From: Halalkalibaculum roseum
GTDB lineage: Bacteria; Bacteroidota; Rhodothermia; Balneolales; Balneolaceae
Length of the DNA: 64,000 nucleotides
Direction of reading: 5' to 3'
Assembly (NCBI RefSeq): GCF_011059145.1
Contig: NZ_JAALLT010000002.1
Span: 372,001 to 436,000, forward strand
This document shows, piece after piece, positions 53,939-63,032 of this stretch (the first letter of the stretch is position 1; each line of letters starts with the position of its first letter). The notes beneath the pieces are model-generated. The model had not been told where the DNA came from, did not search any database, and saw only the letters and a program-made list of their open reading frames with translations. A program made the position numbers and the translations under genes.

Positions 53939-53977
53939 TATCCCATATCTAACATAAGATTTTAAAAGAGAACGCTG

Positions 53978-54343
53978 TTATTCGGTGACTTCAAAGCTTA
54001 CAAACTTTATGTTGGCATCTTCCGATTTTTCTTCCACCCAGAAATAAAAAACGATAGTCCCGGCTGTTTTGTCTCCGCTTAAAATATCACTGACTTCAAA
54101 GGTTTTTTTATGGAAACCGGCAATTCTGTTCTCCTCTGATGAAATAGGAGCCCAGAGAATAAACGGCAGAATGGACTGATCAAACACGGCATAATAAATG
54201 TCCTGGTCACTGCTGTTGAATACAGTCAATTGATTCTGATTGACTGTACCAATTATTCGATCTTCTTCAACCTGTATGGTATTGTCCGAACAGCCGGCTA
54301 ACAAAAGGAAAATAAGGGTTAAAAGTAGTAATAATGATTTCAT
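53978..54343 (-). CDS. Small lipoprotein, unknown function
   Basis: From ATG 54343 this 121-residue protein has a lipoprotein signal (MKSLLLLLTLIFLLLAGC, Cys18). It has a short beta-rich body (NQLTVFNSSDQDIYYAVFD; TIVFYFWVEEKSEDANIKFVSFEV). The frame continues upstream (to 54427) but without a plausible N-terminus. I recognise no family. It is convergent with the flavoprotein gene and sits alone. Confidence 0.65.
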   Translation of the reverse strand: MKSLLLLLTLIFLLLAGCSDNTIQVEEDRIIGTVNQNQLTVFNSSDQDIYYAVFDQSILPFILWAPISSEENRIAGFHKKTFEVSDILSGDKTAGTIVFYFWVEEKSEDANIKFVSFEVTE

Positions 54344-54919
54344 ATATATTTTCAAGTAATTGATGTAATCGACCGGCGATAAAATCTTACACATTTCATT
54401 AATAAGATTGCTACAGGGAATCCTCATGATTTAGCTGTATTGTAGGCATGTATATTCCTGTCGTTCAACTATAAGGACACACCGGCTTTTAAGAATAACT
54501 ATTCCCGGATAAAATATTTTATTCAGAGTTATTTTCGGAAACAAATTTAAGCTCTAAGCATTACGTAATGGTCAGGAAATTGGGTTAAAAGTATTTCAAT
54601 AGGGCCGGGAGTATGTTCAGTATAGATTAGAAGACGTATAGCCTATTTTAAACAGTACGTCCGACGAGTAGACTTTCCCAAAGAGTGAATAATTATTCGA
54701 TTTATAGTTAACTTCACTTAATCGGTAAACTTTGAAAAACACTTATCATAAAGGGTATCGAAATATTAGGATTTCATAACCATAACCCTTAGGAAGTAAA
54801 ACCTATTAGGTTTACATTCTTCAATTATATAAATGAAAAAATATCAATTAATTAGGCCTAAATAATTTAATTCGGGATAATAGAAGGGCGGCCTTTCATA
54901 AAATAAAAGGGGATGGTGT
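54344..54919. other. Intergenic AT-rich region before the multicopper oxidase
   Basis: This 576-bp AT-rich spacer separates divergent genes and has no credible gene. It contains the perfect palindrome CATTACGTAATG (54559-54570), a possible regulator site. AAAGGGG near 54907-54912, about 8 nt before ATG 54920, is a reasonable ribosome site for the oxidase. Confidence 0.45.
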
Positions 54920-56806
54920 ATGTGTTGTCTAACAAACCGGTTTTTCTTGTTGTTATGCCTGTTATTTCTAACGCTAAATGTTGCTATTTCTCAAACAACA
55001 GAGCGATTAATTCGCCCCGGTACTGATGTGACTCTACCCAGAGTCTCTGCAAACGATAATACAATTACTGCCGGTAAGCTTACCGGAAACGTTTTATCAG
55101 TAGAACTGGAGGTCAGTTGGGCAGCTTTCCGAATGGAGACGGAAGATCGCCCCGGTCTTAGGGTGAGGGCTATAGGTGAAAAGGGAAAGGCACCACAAAT
55201 ACCCGGCCCGTTACTCAGGGTAGAAGCGGGAACTGTCATAAAGGCAAAAATCCATAATAAACTTCCCGATTCCTCGATAACTGTTTTTGGTTTACACACG
55301 CGACCTTCGGAGTTGTCGGATAGTTTGTTAATAGAGCCGGGGCAGTCAAAATTAATTGAGTTCGGTGTCGGAGAGCCTGGCACTTATTTGTACTGGATAC
55401 GTGTCGGAATGGGGATTTTACCGGATATGGGAGAAATGGATCAGCTTGCGGGAGCATTAGTTATTGATCCTAAAGGAGGTTCACCGGAAGACAGGATAAT
55501 GGTGATTAATATTTTTAGCGAAAGAGCCGACACTCTCAAATATGATGTGCCCTGGTTTGAATCTCTGACTATCAATGGACTCTCCTGGCCTTATACGGAA
55601 CGGATACGTCCATCGGTAGGAGATACCCTCAGGTGGAGAGTGATCAACGCTTCAAACAGGAATCACCCTATGCACCTTCATGGGTTCTACTACGATATAA
55701 CCTCTAGAGGCGATTGGCTTAAAGATCGACATTATAATGACAATGAGATTAGAACTGTTGTTACTGAATTTATGAGGAGGAGAGAGACCATGATGATGGA
55801 ATGGGTACCAAAGAGGCCCGGAAATTGGCTGTTTCATTGCCATTTGTCATTTCACGTGTCCCCCGAAATACGACTGCCCGGTGCCGGGGAATTGGATGAA
55901 GATCATGTTCATATGGCAGGACTGGTTATGGGTATTGAAGTTTCTCCGGGACCGACGGATTTGATTTCAAGGGGAGAGCCGAGGGAGTTGAAATTATATG
56001 CCAATGAGTATAAAACTGATTCGCTTTCCCGGTTTGGTTTTTCACTTGATCCGTACTACAAACCGGATTCTGTTAAATTAACAGCCCCGGGACCATTATT
56101 GATAATGAAGCAATACCAAAGTACGAATGTCACGGTATCTAACCGCATGTCTATACCCACCGGAGTTCACTGGCACGGGCTGGAGCTTGACAGCTGGGCA
56201 GACGGTGTTCCGAATTGGAGTGCATCGGATGGAAAAGTTTCTCCCATCATTGCTCCGGGCAAAGAATTCACTTATAAGCTATCCCATATGAGGTCCGGAA
56301 CTTTTATTTACCATAGTCATCTTGACGATATACATCAGCTTACCGGCGGACTGTACGGTGGTCTTGTAGTGTTGCCGGAGGGCAAAACGTATGATCCTGA
56401 TACCGATCATGTCTACATCGTTCAGTGGAGAACCCCAAATCCTCAAGCTTTTAGTGATGTGGAACTCAATGGCAGAGTGCAACAGCCGGATATTCAGATA
56501 AAGGCAGGAGAATTACACAGAATACGTGTGATAAATATCGCTCCGGCAGGGAATATTTCTGTACGAATGTTGAAAGGTGAAGAATCATATCCCATCATGG
56601 CCCTGGCAAAGGACGGCGCGGACCTTCCGGAAAGTCAGCAGGTTCAAATTGAAGAGAGTCCGCGTTTTGGAGTTGGCGAGACGGCTGATTTTTTATTTAC
56701 GGCAACCGAGCCGGGCAATTATGAATTAGTGGTAGGATATAGTCCAAAATTCAGCTGGCGACAGAAATGGATTGTTGGAGTAAATGAAAACCTTACTAAA
56801 GAATAA
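54920..56806 (+). CDS. Multicopper oxidase with permuted domain order
   Basis: This 628-residue exported oxidase has a signal peptide (1-25, ending AISQ). The first cupredoxin domain (~30-185) lacks copper ligands (FGLHTRPS, YLYWIRV). The second contains HPMHLHGFYY at 249-258 (first T1 His plus T2/T3 His) and FHCHLSFH at 305-312 (T3 His, T1 Cys307 and His312). The third contains HWHG at 417-420 and HSHLDD at 465-470, the ligands that normally lie in domain 1. So all ten His/Cys ligands are present in inverted order. It may oxidise metal ions or phenolics in the periplasm. It stands alone, far from copper genes. Confidence 0.88.
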   Translation: MCCLTNRFFLLLCLLFLTLNVAISQTTERLIRPGTDVTLPRVSANDNTITAGKLTGNVLSVELEVSWAAFRMETEDRPGLRVRAIGEKGKAPQIPGPLLRVEAGTVIKAKIHNKLPDSSITVFGLHTRPSELSDSLLIEPGQSKLIEFGVGEPGTYLYWIRVGMGILPDMGEMDQLAGALVIDPKGGSPEDRIMVINIFSERADTLKYDVPWFESLTINGLSWPYTERIRPSVGDTLRWRVINASNRNHPMHLHGFYYDITSRGDWLKDRHYNDNEIRTVVTEFMRRRETMMMEWVPKRPGNWLFHCHLSFHVSPEIRLPGAGELDEDHVHMAGLVMGIEVSPGPTDLISRGEPRELKLYANEYKTDSLSRFGFSLDPYYKPDSVKLTAPGPLLIMKQYQSTNVTVSNRMSIPTGVHWHGLELDSWADGVPNWSASDGKVSPIIAPGKEFTYKLSHMRSGTFIYHSHLDDIHQLTGGLYGGLVVLPEGKTYDPDTDHVYIVQWRTPNPQAFSDVELNGRVQQPDIQIKAGELHRIRVINIAPAGNISVRMLKGEESYPIMALAKDGADLPESQQVQIEESPRFGVGETADFLFTATEPGNYELVVGYSPKFSWRQKWIVGVNENLTKE

Positions 56807-56914
56807 TTAAGATAGAAAGTTCAGCTAACTGCCTTAACCGGATCCTTAAGACTTCATTCTAGGTAATGGTCATAATTGCCTGATTTAAAAACGGTTTTAG
56901 GCAGCCTTCCCTTA

Positions 56915-58576
56915 TTATTTTTTGAACATTTCAGGGTGCTGTTTATGGAAATCTGTGGCCTGTTGGTATGTTTTGGCAACACCTAACAGGGTAGCCTCAT
57001 CAAACAGGTTGCCCATGAAGGTAATACTGGTGGGCTCTCGGTTATCATTGAAGCCGTTGGGCAACACAACTGACGGGTGACCTGTAAGGTTGGTCAGCAC
57101 GAGATTGCTCCCACCAAAAGCTGGAGAGACGTATACATCCACATTCTGCATCACCGAATCCATTTTTTGGATCAGTACTTCCCTGGCCCGGTTCGCCTGA
57201 ATATACTCCACGGCCGGGATAAAACGGGAGGCCCGAAAGACGTTGGGCCAGGCATTTTGTCCCTGCCGCACCATCTCATCATCCTTTCCACTGCGTGTCA
57301 GTTCATCGAAAGCCGCAGCTCCCTCAGCTGATAAGATAAAGCTCAATGCTCCGGAGGGATAATCAGGAAGTTCTATTGGAATCAGTTTGGCTCCAAGATC
57401 TCGAAGTGTGGCGAGGGTGAGACTGTCATTATCATGGTTATAATAATCCCTATTGAAAGCCGATTTGAGGTAACCGATACGCAGTTTGCTGAGGTCCGTT
57501 TCTTGCTTGTAATTGAATGGAAGGTCAATAACGCTTTGATCGTGGCCGTCCGGACCATAAATAGCGTCAAATACTATCGCAGCATCCTCAACCGATCGTG
57601 TTATGGGACCGACTTTGTCCATAGTCCAGCTTAAAGCCATCGCTCCATGGCGACTGACTCGTCCGAAGGTAGGTCTCAGCCCCGTAGTCCCGGTACGGGA
57701 TGAGGGAGAAACTATAGAACCCAGGGTCTCTGTACCGATGGCGAAGGGGACCAGTCCTGCGGCTGTGGTAGCGGCTGAACCCGCTGAGGAACCGCTGGAT
57801 CCTCGCTCAAGGTTCCATGGACTTCGAGTTCTACCCCCGAACCATACATCGCCCCAGGCAAGGGCACCAAGGGTAGTCTTGGCTACCAAAATGGCACCTG
57901 CTTCATCCAGCCTCCGGGCCACGGTCGAGGTCAAATTAAAAGTTTGCTCCTTGAATGGCATGGCTCCCCAGGTTGTTTTATAACCTTTTACCGCAAAAAG
58001 ATCCTTCAGCCCATATGGGATTCCATGCAGCGGTCCTCGATAAGTACCGGTGTCCAGTTCTTCATCACGTTTTCGGGCCTGTTCGAGTGCTCTTTCTTCG
58101 GTCAATGTGACCACTGCATGCAAGGTGTCATCAAATCTGTGCAGCCTGTCGATAAAAAATTCAGTGAGTTCTACGGAGGTAATCTCTCTCTGTTTTATCA
58201 GGGAAGCCAGTTCCTTGACTGTGTAGAAGGCGAGTTCCGAACGGTTTTCAGGCATCGGTACATCCTCCGGTATATCCCAGTGGATAGGTTCCTGCTCATG
58301 GTTGAAGGTTTTACCCGGAGGGATGGGATTAAAAATAAGAGAAGGGGGTAACGAATTCGGCAGATTGAGTTCACGAATAGACTGATAATCTTCCCGGGCA
58401 CTTTCTAAATCCTCGAGCATGGAGTCGCGTTCGGCTTCGGTAAATTCCAATCCTATGATTTTAGAAGCCTCAGTCACCACTGTGGAGGTAATATCGCTAT
58501 TGATCACAGAAATTGAGGTGAAGGCGAGGATGAAGCCCAGTGAGATGCCCAGGGCAAGAGTAACAGATTGTTTCAT
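56915..58576 (-). CDS. Amidase signature family enzyme, exported
   Basis: This 553-residue hydrolase has an N-terminal signal or anchor (VTLALGISLGFILAFTSIS, residues ~5-24) and a ~90-residue spacer before the amidase domain. The Ser-cisSer-Lys triad is visible: Lys191 in GIPYGLKDLFAVKG, the Gly/Ser loop RGSSGSSAGSA (~258-268) and the nucleophile Ser287 in GTETLGSIVSP. The C-terminal end (GHPSVVLPNGF) is also typical. Amidases hydrolyse amides and N-acyl compounds; the exported location suggests a cell-wall or environmental amide, as in related Balneolota proteins. Substrate is not predictable. It is convergent with the multicopper oxidase. Confidence 0.9.
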   Translation of the reverse strand: MKQSVTLALGISLGFILAFTSISVINSDITSTVVTEASKIIGLEFTEAERDSMLEDLESAREDYQSIRELNLPNSLPPSLIFNPIPPGKTFNHEQEPIHWDIPEDVPMPENRSELAFYTVKELASLIKQREITSVELTEFFIDRLHRFDDTLHAVVTLTEERALEQARKRDEELDTGTYRGPLHGIPYGLKDLFAVKGYKTTWGAMPFKEQTFNLTSTVARRLDEAGAILVAKTTLGALAWGDVWFGGRTRSPWNLERGSSGSSAGSAATTAAGLVPFAIGTETLGSIVSPSSRTGTTGLRPTFGRVSRHGAMALSWTMDKVGPITRSVEDAAIVFDAIYGPDGHDQSVIDLPFNYKQETDLSKLRIGYLKSAFNRDYYNHDNDSLTLATLRDLGAKLIPIELPDYPSGALSFILSAEGAAAFDELTRSGKDDEMVRQGQNAWPNVFRASRFIPAVEYIQANRAREVLIQKMDSVMQNVDVYVSPAFGGSNLVLTNLTGHPSVVLPNGFNDNREPTSITFMGNLFDEATLLGVAKTYQQATDFHKQHPEMFKK

Positions 58577-59079
58577 GATTATCAGTGAAATAAGTTGTAA
58601 ATGTATCTGCCAATATAATAGCCTGCGAAGAAAATAGAAGGGAATTCACAGTCTTTAACAATGAGCATTCTAAGATGCCGGGGAAGGTAAAGTCAGACTA
58701 TAGCTTGAAAATAAAATAAGGGCGCCACCGATCAGGATGACGCCCCTAAGGGATATTGGGATATACTCTTTAACAACTAAAAAAATCTATCTAAAAGTGA
58801 TCAGCTCACTTTAGAAGTATTGTAAATGAGCCGATGTTACCAGCTCTTTTACAATCATCTTTTAGAATACCTAACACTAACGAAGAGGCTGCTTCTTTAT
58901 TGGATAAAAAGTGTAATTAATTTCAGATTTCTTGTCGTTACTAACCCACACAACCTGATAACTTAATCAGGCCGTTTTAAAATGAACATCTTCTTCTGAT
59001 TGGCTTCTTGGATGAATTACCATTATTATGGCGGGTACATTCTTAAACTTTCAATTACTGATTTGATATGGGTCCCTGT
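58577..59079. other. Intergenic region with several inverted repeats upstream of the B12 locus
   Basis: No gene is convincing in these ~500 bp. They contain AGGGCG/CGCCC around 58718-58747, the near-perfect repeat CTAAAAGTGA-TCAGC-TCACTTTAG (58791-58814) and CCTGAT-AACTTA-ATCAGG (58954-58971) followed by CCGTTTT. The last may be a weak terminator or a regulator site. The promoter for riboswitch 1 should lie near the right end, but I cannot pick out a clean box. Confidence 0.4.
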
Positions 59080-59336
59080 CTCTTAATGAATTGAGTGCAG
59101 GGTGAATAGGGAATCCGGTGATTTCATAATGAATGGGAAAGTCCGGAGCAGTCCCCGCTGCTGTAAGTTTCACGCACATAGAGCTCATCGGAGCTGTTTT
59201 TGTGCGTATCTTTTGATACCAACCATATACCACTCTTGCCTGCTTTTTATGTTTGTGCAAGGGGAAGGTTCTCAGAAGTGGAACAAGCCAGAAGACCTGC
59301 CTGTGTTGATGAAGGAAATGCTTTCGGGAGAAAAGC
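59080..59336 (+). ncRNA. Cobalamin riboswitch 1 (upstream of btuF-like gene)
   Basis: Hallmarks of the B12 aptamer are in order: GGGAATCCGGTG (59109-59120), AGTCCGGAGCAGTCCCCGCTGCTGTAAG (pieces from 59140), a P6-like helix ACGCACA/TGTGCGT, TGATACCAACCA, ACCACTCTTGC (L5 with CTCTT at 59233-59237), GGGGAAGG and the B12 box GCCAGAAGACCTGCC (59287-59301). A terminal hairpin GCTTT-CGGGAGA-AAAGC (59320-59336) carries GGGAG, 13 nt before ATG 59344. CTCTT can pair with GGGAG (two wobbles), as in the L5-L13 kissing loop, so B12 binding should block translation. The 5' end is approximate. Confidence 0.92.
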
Positions 59337-59343
59337 TGAACCT

Positions 59344-60534
59344 ATGCCTGAAACATCTCTTCGCTACGCTTGCTTATTATCATTTGTCGCCTGGTTGAGC
59401 TTCATATCTTGTACTTCTGATGGAAGCCGCGAATCCAAAGCAAACCGGGTGAGTCAGACTACTTATACATTTAGGGATACGGCTACGGTTAAGTATGCCA
59501 GCGGATTCCACATCGAATATAAAGAGAACTACAAGCTGCTCGAAATACGAAACCCCTATCAGGATCTTACAGATACACTTCGTTATATCCTAAAGCCGCG
59601 GGGAATAGTGCTTGATACGGCATTTACCGATGCACAGGTGATAGATATTCCGGTTCGGACAATGATCGCCACATCGACAACGCATATAGCACTGACAGAG
59701 ATGCTGGAGGCTAACGAAATTATCACCGGCATGGTCGGTGCTGAATATGCCTACAGTTCTGAAATCAAAAAAATGTTGGACGAAGGAAAAATTACAGGAT
59801 TCAACCAGGGTGAATTCAACAAAGAGCAGGCCTTAGCCTTGCAACCCGACCTGATAATGGTTTCAGCCGGTCAATCCTCCCAATTTGATGATTATCGCGT
59901 TCTTATGGATTCGGGGATTAATGTATTATTAAATTCCGAGTGGCTTGAGACAACGCCATTGGGAAAAGCTGAATGGGTGAAGATGATGGGGGCATTATTG
60001 AACCGCGAAGATATGGCCAATGAACAGTTTGGAAAAGTTGCCACTCAGTATCACAACCTAAAGGGAAAAGTTGCGGAAGCGAAGGAGAAGCCTCTCGTGA
60101 TTAATAATTTGCCTTACAAAGGTGCGTGGTTTGTTTCTGGAGGCGATAGTTTTACCGCCCGTTACCTAAAAGATGCCGGGGCTGATTATCCATGGTATGG
60201 AAACTCATCTACCGGCGGACTGCGAAAAGACTTCGAAGCGGTCTATGAAGTGGGGTTAAAGGCAGATGTGTGGATCAATCCGGGAGCTGCCAATTCACTG
60301 GACGAAATCATTGAAAAGGATTCTCGATTCCGGGATTTCAAGCCTTTAAAAAGCGGAAGAATCTACAATAACAATAGGCGCATGAGTGATTCAGGTGGAA
60401 ATGACTACTGGGAGTCGGGAGTGGTACATCCGGAACGCGTACTTGCCGATTTGATACATATTTTTCATCCTGAAATTCTCTCGGAAAGAGAACTATACTA
60501 CTACAAAAAACTTGATGTGGGTGCTGATGAGTAG
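59344..60534 (+). CDS. btuF: Cobalamin ABC transporter substrate-binding lipoprotein, BtuF-like
   Basis: This 396-residue lipoprotein starts at ATG 59344, directly downstream of the riboswitch-1 hairpin; the open frame further upstream runs across the riboswitch and is not coding. Its lipobox is LSFISC (Cys22). The rest is a class III periplasmic-binding fold (TIGR03868/BtuF-FhuD type) with PVRTMIATSTTHIALTEMLEANEIITGMVG (~104-133), ALQPDLIMVSAGQSS and MSDSGGNDYWESGVVHPERVLADLIHIFHPE at the end. It delivers B12 or its precursors to the permease. The next gene overlaps its end by 8 nt (ATGAGTAG). Substrate is inferred from the riboswitch and from the second riboswitch with a BtuB-like receptor. 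Confidence 0.85.
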   Translation: MPETSLRYACLLSFVAWLSFISCTSDGSRESKANRVSQTTYTFRDTATVKYASGFHIEYKENYKLLEIRNPYQDLTDTLRYILKPRGIVLDTAFTDAQVIDIPVRTMIATSTTHIALTEMLEANEIITGMVGAEYAYSSEIKKMLDEGKITGFNQGEFNKEQALALQPDLIMVSAGQSSQFDDYRVLMDSGINVLLNSEWLETTPLGKAEWVKMMGALLNREDMANEQFGKVATQYHNLKGKVAEAKEKPLVINNLPYKGAWFVSGGDSFTARYLKDAGADYPWYGNSSTGGLRKDFEAVYEVGLKADVWINPGAANSLDEIIEKDSRFRDFKPLKSGRIYNNNRRMSDSGGNDYWESGVVHPERVLADLIHIFHPEILSERELYYYKKLDVGADE

Positions 60535-61609
60535 TAGTGAAGTCCATACCAAACATAAATGGCCTGATACTACCATCAATACCGGTTATCTATTGCTGTT
60601 GGTTGCGGGGGTGGCAGTACTATTTCTTGGCAACATAGCACTTGGGTCGGTATCCATACCCATTGGGGATATCATAAACATATTATTCAGGGGAGAATCC
60701 GATAATGCGGCCTGGGTTAAGATTATTGAAAATATCCGTATTCCACGTGCTTTTACGGCTATTCTGGCAGGAAGTGCCCTTTCTGTGGGCGGATTGTTGA
60801 TGCAGACCTTGTTTCGTAATCCACTGGCAGGACCCTCGGTACTTGGCATTACCGCAGGTGCCAGTTTGGGTGTAGCCATAGTGATGTTAACGGCAGGTAC
60901 CATCACCAGTATTTTTGCAATTCAGCAGCTTGGAAGTCTGGGAAGCTGGATGATAATCGTTGCTGCCAGTATCGGCTCGGCTGCAGTACTGCTATTGATA
61001 CTGTTGATATCTATGCGTATCCGTGACAGTGTAACGCTGTTGATAATAGGGCTCATGATAGGAAACATGACTATTGCCCTGGTGAGTATCTGGCAATATT
61101 TCAGTAATCCTGAGCAGATTCGTGATTATCTGATCTGGACCTTCGGCAGCCTGGGCGGGGTTACATCAGGACAGCTTTGGCTTTTAACTCCGGTGGTGGT
61201 CGTCGGATCATTTATTGCTTTTGGCCTTTCAAAAAATCTCAATGGAATGTTGCTGGGAGAGAATTATGCCCGAAGCATGGGGCTTTCGGTACAGCGATCC
61301 AGAATTTGGATTATCCTAAGTACAAGTTTGCTTGCAGGAGGAGTTACTGCATTTTGCGGTCCTATTGGCTTTGTCGGGGTTGCGGTGCCTCACCTGACCA
61401 GATCCCTGCTGAATACCAATGAGCATCGCATTCTAATACCTGCAACCTTTCTGATGGGAGCCATGCTGATGCTCGCCTGTGACATAGTTGCCCAGGTTCC
61501 CGGTAGTTCAACAACCCTGCCTATCAGCGCGGTAACTTCAATGGTGGGCTCACCGGTGGTAATTTGGGTAATTATCAAACGAAAAAACCTTCAGGCTTCC
61601 TTTTCATGA
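60527..61609 (+). CDS. btuC: FecCD-family ABC permease, BtuC-like
   Basis: This 360-residue permease of the FecCD/BtuC family has ten transmembrane helices. Landmarks are IRIPRAFTAILAGSALSVGGLLMQTLFRNPLAGPSVLGITAGASLG (~67-112, given here in pieces) and FCGPIGFVGVAVPHLTRSLL (~270-289). ATG 60527 overlaps the upstream stop by 8 nt; ATG 60515 is an alternative. It forms the membrane channel of the B12 importer. The ATPase gene overlaps by 4 nt, so the three are translationally coupled. Confidence 0.9.
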   Translation: MSSSEVHTKHKWPDTTINTGYLLLLVAGVAVLFLGNIALGSVSIPIGDIINILFRGESDNAAWVKIIENIRIPRAFTAILAGSALSVGGLLMQTLFRNPLAGPSVLGITAGASLGVAIVMLTAGTITSIFAIQQLGSLGSWMIIVAASIGSAAVLLLILLISMRIRDSVTLLIIGLMIGNMTIALVSIWQYFSNPEQIRDYLIWTFGSLGGVTSGQLWLLTPVVVVGSFIAFGLSKNLNGMLLGENYARSMGLSVQRSRIWIILSTSLLAGGVTAFCGPIGFVGVAVPHLTRSLLNTNEHRILIPATFLMGAMLMLACDIVAQVPGSSTTLPISAVTSMVGSPVVIWVIIKRKNLQASFS

Positions 61610-62631
61610 CCGAGAAAAACGTCGTCTTACATACCGAAGACCTGAAGATAGGTTACAAAGCCAAAGGAGGGCAGGAGACCATCGTAGCTGAGCATATAGA
61701 TGTGGACCTTCATTCCGGGGAGCTTATTTGCCTGTTAGGACCTAACGGTTCCGGAAAATCCACGCTGATTAAAACGCTGGCCGGAGTTCATAGCAAGCTC
61801 GGGGGACAGATCACCGTCTTTAATGAATCAATTGATTTGTTGTCAAGAAAAGAGATTGCCCATCGACTAAGCACTGTACTGACAGATCGGGTGACGGTAG
61901 GTAACCTTTCTGTGTATAACCTCGTTGCATTTGGACGTTCTCCCTACACCGGGTGGCTGGGTTCCCTGAGCAAAGAGGACGAGGAGAAAGTACGTTGGGC
62001 GATAGAGGCAACAGGATTAAAAGAATTTGTAAATAGGGATATCAACAAACTAAGTGACGGAGAATTACAAAAGGTAATGATAGCTAGGGCACTCGCGCAG
62101 GATACATCAGTCATTCTGCTGGACGAACCTACGGCCCATCTGGACCTGCCGAACCGTGTCGAAATTATTCGCCTATTGCGTAAGCTGGCGCATGAAACAG
62201 GGAAAGGCATCCTACTTTCTACACATGAACTTGATCTCGCTTTGAAGGCCGGTGACCGCATATGGTTGATGAATAGGGAAAAAGAGTTATTCAAAGGGGT
62301 ACCCGAAGATCTGGTGCTCAACGGTACATTCGAGGAGGTATTTAAAAAAGACAGTTTTGATTTTGATATAGAGACCGGGTCATTCAAGATCCACCGGCAT
62401 AAAGATAAAATTGTTTCAGTTAATGGAGATCCGGTTCCGGTCTTCTGGACGCGACGGGCATTGGAAAGAGAAGGATATCGTGTTGTGGAAGGAGAGGGTG
62501 CTTCACTTACGATAACTGCGCAAACAACAAAGGAGAGTTATAGATGGCAGATCAATGACAAACTTTCAATCATTAATGCAAGATCAGTCTATGAACTTCT
62601 TTCAGCCTTGCGTAAAGAGAATCTTAGTTAA
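61606..62631 (+). CDS. btuD: ABC transporter ATP-binding protein, BtuD-like, with C-terminal extension
   Basis: This 341-residue ATPase has Walker A GPNGSGKST (~46-54), the signature LSDGELQKVMIARAL (LSGGQ variant, ~149-163), Walker B VILLDEPTAH (~169-178) and the switch His in STHELDLALK. About 75 residues follow the canonical domain (from ~262; IVSVNGDPVPVFWTRRALEREGYRV and so on); this extension is absent from E. coli BtuD. It powers the BtuC-like permease. Its ATG overlaps btuC's stop by 4 nt (ATGA). Function is inferred from location under riboswitch 1. Confidence 0.9.
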   Translation: MTEKNVVLHTEDLKIGYKAKGGQETIVAEHIDVDLHSGELICLLGPNGSGKSTLIKTLAGVHSKLGGQITVFNESIDLLSRKEIAHRLSTVLTDRVTVGNLSVYNLVAFGRSPYTGWLGSLSKEDEEKVRWAIEATGLKEFVNRDINKLSDGELQKVMIARALAQDTSVILLDEPTAHLDLPNRVEIIRLLRKLAHETGKGILLSTHELDLALKAGDRIWLMNREKELFKGVPEDLVLNGTFEEVFKKDSFDFDIETGSFKIHRHKDKIVSVNGDPVPVFWTRRALEREGYRVVEGEGASLTITAQTTKESYRWQINDKLSIINARSVYELLSALRKENLS

Positions 62632-62711
62632 TAGCTGCAGTTAACGGGCGGTACTAAAAGAAGGAACAGAAATAAATTAGACCTCCGATTTGACCATTCT
62701 GCAATATCCGT

Positions 62712-62742
62712 TTTGAAAGTTTAATTACTCACTTTATTTTCG
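62712..62742 (+). promoter_or_regulatory. Candidate promoter of riboswitch 2/btuB
   Basis: TTTG (62712-62715) and TATTTTCG (62735-62742), 19 bp apart, match the Bacteroidota promoter TTTG-N19-TAnnTTTG with one mismatch in the -7 box. The predicted start coincides with the 5' strand of riboswitch P1 at 62746. Confidence 0.55.
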
Positions 62743-62745
62743 GTC

Positions 62746-63023
62746 GTGCATTGGTTTCGCCCCGTCTTAGCGGGTCGGATTAAAAGGGAATCCGGTGACA
62801 TTTCCATTTACATGGTTAGATGAAGTCCGGAGCATTCCCCGATGCTGTAAGTTCTCCGCATATAAATCTTACAAGACAAGTTTATGTGCGTAACTTTTGA
62901 TACCAACCAAGAACCACTCTTGCATATAAATTTTTATTTATCTGTGAGGGGAAGGCTGTCAAAAGGAGAACGAGCCAGAAGACCTGCCTCTGCATGTACA
63001 TTCGTAGCTTTCGGGAGAAAAGC
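62746..63023 (+). ncRNA. Cobalamin riboswitch 2 (upstream of btuB-like gene)
   Basis: It has the same core as riboswitch 1: GGGAATCCGGTG (62787-62798), AAGTCCGGAGCATTCCCCGATGCTGTAAG (62823-62851, in pieces), TTTTGATACCAACCA, ACCACTCTTGC (CTCTT at 62917-62921), GGGGAAGG and GCCAGAAGACCTGCC (62974-62988). The outer P1 helix is GTGCAT (62746-62751) with ATGTAC (62994-62999). The terminal hairpin GCTTT-CGGGAGA-AAAGC (63007-63023) is identical to that of riboswitch 1 and carries GGGAG 15 nt before ATG 63033, a short leader frame rather than btuB. Confidence 0.93.
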
Positions 63024-63032
63024 GAAGAGTAG

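Noticed and set aside
59200-59343. A 48-codon N-terminal extension of the btuF-like frame
   Set aside because: It reads straight through the cobalamin riboswitch core and its hairpin; the signal peptide starts at ATG 59344.
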